Shown here: one piece after another, positions 62,701 through 64,000 of the stretch
Position numbering within the stretch: position 1 is the first letter of the stretch
How the letters are laid out: the number at the start of each line of letters is the position of its first letter
Origin: Bacillus sp. EAC
GTDB taxonomy: Bacteria > Bacillota > Bacilli > Bacillales > Bacillaceae_G
NCBI RefSeq assembly: GCF_002156875.1
Contig: NZ_NCSY01000001.1
Coordinates: 310,001 to 374,000 of the forward strand
DNA length: 64,000 bases
Direction: 5' to 3'
The notes under the pieces: generated by a model
Database searches by the model: none
What the model saw: the letters and a program-made list of their open reading frames with translations, nothing else
Told to the model about the DNA's origin: nothing
Made by a program: the position numbers and the translations under genes

Positions 62701-62844
62701 AGTAGGAGGGCCTTCATAAAAAACAAATGATTGTTTATTATCTCTTAAATTAATGGATTCCAAAAATGTACTATTCGTAGTCCACAATTCTCTTATTCTT
62801 TTTTCACGTTGTTGCGTCGTTTCCTTTAAACTTTCCTTTTCCAT
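59752..62844 (-). CDS. ileS: Isoleucyl-tRNA synthetase, class 2 (eukaryotic-like, IleS2)
   Basis: A 1030-residue class I synthetase. The HIGH motif is PHVGHALGR (HVGH, about 56-64), WDTHGLPVE follows, the CP1 editing domain is about 190-390 ([17 protein letters not shown]), KMSKSKGN is at about 600 and the anticodon-binding domain follows. Length, motif variants and the lack of the classical C-terminal zinc tail put it with type 2 IleRS, the group that includes mupirocin-resistant MupA. Many bacilli carry IleS1 as well; none is visible here. ATG 62842-62844 has AGGAG upstream. The longer open frame upstream reads into the T-box terminator and is not used. Expression is controlled by the Ile T-box. 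Confidence 0.93.
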   Translation of the reverse strand: MEKESLKETTQQREKRIRELWTTNSTFLESINLRDNKQSFVFYEGPPTANGLPHVGHALGRTIKDIVARYKTMSGYQVIRKAGWDTHGLPVELGVEKQLGISGKAEIEKYGVEAFLEKCKESVFIYEKQWREFTEQLGYWVDMDDPYVTLDNSYIESVWNILGTIHEKGLLMKGHRVSPYCPSCQTSLSSHEVAQGYKVVKDLTATVKFKVENRENEYFLGWTTTPWTLPANVALAINPTMKYVRAKKGEEVYILAESLTEKVLKSDYVVLSEVPAADLIGIAYTPPFHYVSVETGHKVVGAEFVTENSGTGIVHIAPAYGEDDYKVVQENGLSFVNIVNEKGQYTDEVSNFRGRFVKECDVDIVRYLAEKGLLFSKEKYEHSYPHCWRCDSPLLYYANESWFIKTTAFKEQFIKNNAEVTWHPDHIKNGRFGNFLEQMVDWNISRKRYWGTPLNIWECSSCDHQVAPKSIKELINLSVEPIDSIELHKPFVDQVKLKCSNCHEEMERTPEVIDVWFDSGSMPFAQYHYPFENKEKFDKQFPADVVIEGIDQTRGWFYSLLAVSTLFTGKAPYKRVLSLGHVLDENGQKMSKSKGNALDPMELIQKYGADSLRWALLVDSAPWNPKRFSERVVQEAKSKLIDTFGNVYSFYRLYADLDGFNPNNKYEYKKNKLDDWILSRLHSTIKQTKGNLEKYQFTNAARDIAKLVDEVSNWYVRRSRERFWASGMDQEKVAAYHTLYEVLTKVSQLLAPFTPFLAEDVYNNLTSQSVHLSDYPVHDDTHINEHLEKEMDAVVKVVELGRSVRNVTSLKIKQPLASLSLLSSHNEMNWDSYKEIVLEELNVKNFIQLKDDDQFSLAKLKLDFKKAAAKYGKQSNYINNWLQQLGNEQSKKFIETGIGKFVTESGDTLQVNIQDVLIEKIPKEGYSSATNGEFTVTLDVSLTEELIQEGIVREMIRSIQEYRKELKLPINMRVDIAISANKDLLKITEKFKAMLQENLLMRHLLVKDQVIGKEVQMNNYRCMIELTPAT

Positions 62845-62874
62845 GTGTATCGCTCCTATTTTCTTTATTATTAA

Positions 62875-63154
62875 AGCACACAAAAAACCCGTCCCTATAA
62901 AAAGGGACGGGTTTAACCGCGATACCACCCTAATTCTATTGAAAAAGTCCGTTCTTCAATAGCACTCAGTCACGTACAATCATACGCGTTCCTTTTAACG
63001 GTAGACACCCGTTCAAACTTACTAAAGTTCAGTCTGACTTCTCGGAGAGGATCTTCTTTTATGAATTGTACACCGGTTTTCAGCATATCCCGGCTCTCTT
63101 TAGAACAATTTCAAAAAATACTTTTCTCGTCATTGAATTTGTGTGCTTTAATTG
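62875..63154 (-). ncRNA. T-box riboswitch, isoleucine-specific
   Basis: On the minus strand: stem I region, then specifier codon ATC (63050-63052) in the context GAAGATCCTCTCCGAGAA, and the T-box sequence AGGGTGGTATCGCGG (62917-62931) that binds the tRNA 3' end. The terminator ACCCGTCCCT/AGGGACGGGT (62887-62912) with TTTTTT follows. Uncharged tRNA(Ile) should favour the antiterminator and allow ileS transcription. Stem I can be traced only in part by eye. Confidence 0.92.
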
Positions 63155-63160
63155 GATATT

Positions 63161-63189
63161 ATTATATACAAAACGAAATGAAACGTCAA
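63161..63189 (-). promoter_or_regulatory. Sigma-A promoter of the T-box/ileS transcript
   Basis: TTGACG (63184-63189), exactly 17 bp, TATAAT (63161-63166) on the minus strand; one of the best promoters in the window. Confidence 0.8.
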
Positions 63190-63213
63190 TTTTTTCTGAA
63201 TTTTAAATCATTA

Positions 63214-63456
63214 TTAAAATGAATCTGCTGCTTTCTCAAACAGTACACTTTGTTCAATAACACCACAAGCACCACATTGTATCAAATATTCTGGCCCCTT
63301 GTATGGAATATAGAATGGATCGAGACCACCTGAAATATATTCTTCTTGTTCAACATCTCCGCTTTGAGCATTTAACTTTACTGCTTTAGGGTGTTGTTCG
63401 ATTACATAGAATCGCGTTTTATTAGTTTTACAGCGTGGACATGCTAATTTATGCAT
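63214..63456 (-). CDS. Small zinc-ribbon-like protein, 80 aa
   Basis: Starts MHKLACPRCKTNKTRF and has a second pair of cysteines in IQCGACGV near residue 65, giving C-x2-C...C-x2-C as in zinc ribbons. A glycine/tyrosine-rich loop (GGLDPFYIPYKGPEY) separates them. GAGGTGA lies before ATG 63454-63456. I recognise no named family. It ends just upstream of the ileS promoter. Confidence 0.65.
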   Translation of the reverse strand: MHKLACPRCKTNKTRFYVIEQHPKAVKLNAQSGDVEQEEYISGGLDPFYIPYKGPEYLIQCGACGVIEQSVLFEKAADSF

Positions 63457-63509
63457 AAAATTCACCTCATTTAATTTCATATAGGTTAATTTTCCATTAA
63501 TTAACTCTT

Positions 63510-63713
63510 TTATACATGTTCATTCGAATTTAACTTCCCCTCAAACACAATCTTTCTGCCAGATGGTTCAATTTCCATCTTCCCATTTACCATTTGTTCC
63601 GAAAAAATTGGTACTTCCATTCTTTTTATAGGTTTGTATCCTTCTGCTTGCATTCTAGCAAGGCAATCATTTATTGTTTCGTTTTCAAGAACTTCAAATT
63701 TTTTCTTACTCAT
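63510..63713 (-). CDS. NETI motif-containing protein
   Basis: A 67-residue cytosolic protein with ENETINDCLARMQAEGY at residues 10-26, the NETI motif that names this Firmicutes family. It continues KPIKRMEVPIF and ends with a GRKIVFEGK strand. Function unknown. AAAGAAAG gives a weak ribosome binding site before ATG 63713. Confidence 0.85.
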   Translation of the reverse strand: MSKKKFEVLENETINDCLARMQAEGYKPIKRMEVPIFSEQMVNGKMEIEPSGRKIVFEGKLNSNEHV

Positions 63714-63811
63714 AATAAGCCTACTTTCTTTTTAAATCATTTGTTCTATTTTAACATTCTATATAAAATCTTTCGTATCATTAATTAATAGAAATCAATT
63801 TACTTTACTGT

Positions 63812-63845
63812 ACAAAAAACCTTACTACAATTAAGAGTAAGGTTT
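63812..63845 (-). terminator. Terminator of the Bax-inhibitor-1-like gene
   Basis: AAACCTTAC (63817-63825) and GTAAGGTTT (63837-63845), followed by TTTTTTG on the minus strand. Confidence 0.8.
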
Positions 63846-63860
63846 TAATTGCTACTATTT

Positions 63861-64000
63861 CTAGTTTCTTAGCTTTGAGATAAATCTTAACGCTTCTATA
63901 TAAATCCAAATAATAGTAACTAATAAACCAAATGCGCAGTACCACTCAAATTGTTTCGGTGCACCTTGACTTACACTTGTTGTAATTAAGTCAAAATCTA
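63861..64000 (-). CDS. Bax inhibitor-1 family membrane protein (3' end only)
   Basis: The last 46 codons are in the window; the gene continues past the right edge. The C-terminus reads SQGAPKQFEWYCAFGLLVT then IWIYIEALRFISKL, matching the final helix and tail of BI-1/YccA/YetJ-type proteins (E-W-Y-x-A-F-G-L-L-V-T-x-I-W-x-Y-x-E). B. subtilis YetJ is a pH-sensitive calcium leak channel of the cytoplasmic membrane. Confidence 0.7.
   Translation of the reverse strand, partial: DFDLITTSVSQGAPKQFEWYCAFGLLVTIIWIYIEALRFISKLRN

Noticed and set aside
62753-62962. Plus-strand frame of 69 codons over the ileS start
   Set aside because: It runs antisense through the T-box terminator and the ileS 5' end, with no ribosome binding site; a chance frame.
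1-64000. CRISPR array, tRNA or rRNA genes, insertion sequences
   Set aside because: No regular direct repeats with spacers, no tRNA-like cloverleaf or rRNA sequence, and no transposase were seen anywhere in the window.

Overview
The window looks like chromosome of a low-GC, AT-rich member of the Bacillaceae. Many proteins have their closest recognisable relatives in Bacillus: LiaFSR, YhcW-type HAD hydrolase, the EfeUOB iron system, a NETI-motif protein, a YwqA-type SNF2 helicase, and a T-box-controlled class 2 isoleucyl-tRNA synthetase. Ribosome binding sites are strong AGGAGG types, GTG and TTG starts are common, and most genes end in sharp hairpin plus T-run terminators. A Gottfriedia-like or related Bacillus lineage is only a guess. 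About 85 percent of the genes lie on the minus strand. There are no rRNA or tRNA genes, no CRISPR array and no intact insertion sequence.

Layout. 1-8 kb: an SdpR/SdpI-type regulator and immunity pair cut by the left edge, a free-standing alanyl-tRNA editing protein, an MFS exporter, small proteins, a YbaK-type deacylase, RarD-type and DHA2-type transporters and MsrA. 8.4-12.4 kb: the efeO-efeB-efeU iron uptake operon, with a sigma-A promoter and two Fur boxes. 12.4-15 kb: an unusual two-gene operon of a PLP-dependent racemase-fold deaminase/aldolase and a sugar-lactone-oxidase-type flavoenzyme. 15-27 kb: an Upf1-like helicase, a quinone reductase, assorted acetyltransferases and hydrolases, an SDR pseudogene, and a gabT plus aldehyde dehydrogenase operon. 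27-34 kb: an SNF2/SWIM helicase, the liaFSR cell-envelope stress system, and an RsgA paralogue with a possible Shine-Dalgarno-sequestering leader. 35-42 kb: a POT peptide transporter, dUTPase, a nucleotidyltransferase, an orphan MurG, acetyltransferases and an unknown coiled-coil protein.

42-54.6 kb is the most coherent block: an acyl-CoA catabolism regulon. It contains a ligase, two acyl-CoA dehydrogenases, an enoyl-CoA hydratase, two MaoC-type hydratases, three SDR dehydrogenases, a quinone reductase, a thioesterase, an APH-type kinase, a ComB-like phosphatase and a TetR regulator. One 18-bp palindrome (ATACTAACYAGTYGGTAT) lies before each of three transcription units. One dehydrogenase carries the ADGPDEVH active-site segment typical of the ACAD10/11 and FadE2 group, and the separate APH kinase matches the other half of ACAD10/11. 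This points to phosphorylation-dependent breakdown of 4-hydroxy acids or related acyl chains, and is the best candidate for an incompletely described system.

54.8-64 kb: a DHA2 exporter next to a truncated TetR relic, a HAD phosphatase, a DUF2785 protein, an acetyltransferase, ileS with its Ile-specific T-box leader, two small proteins and the 3' end of a Bax-inhibitor-1-type membrane protein. A GC-rich repeat of about 130 bp with GTTGATT...AATCAAC ends occurs twice in full, once as a half copy and once as a decayed copy.
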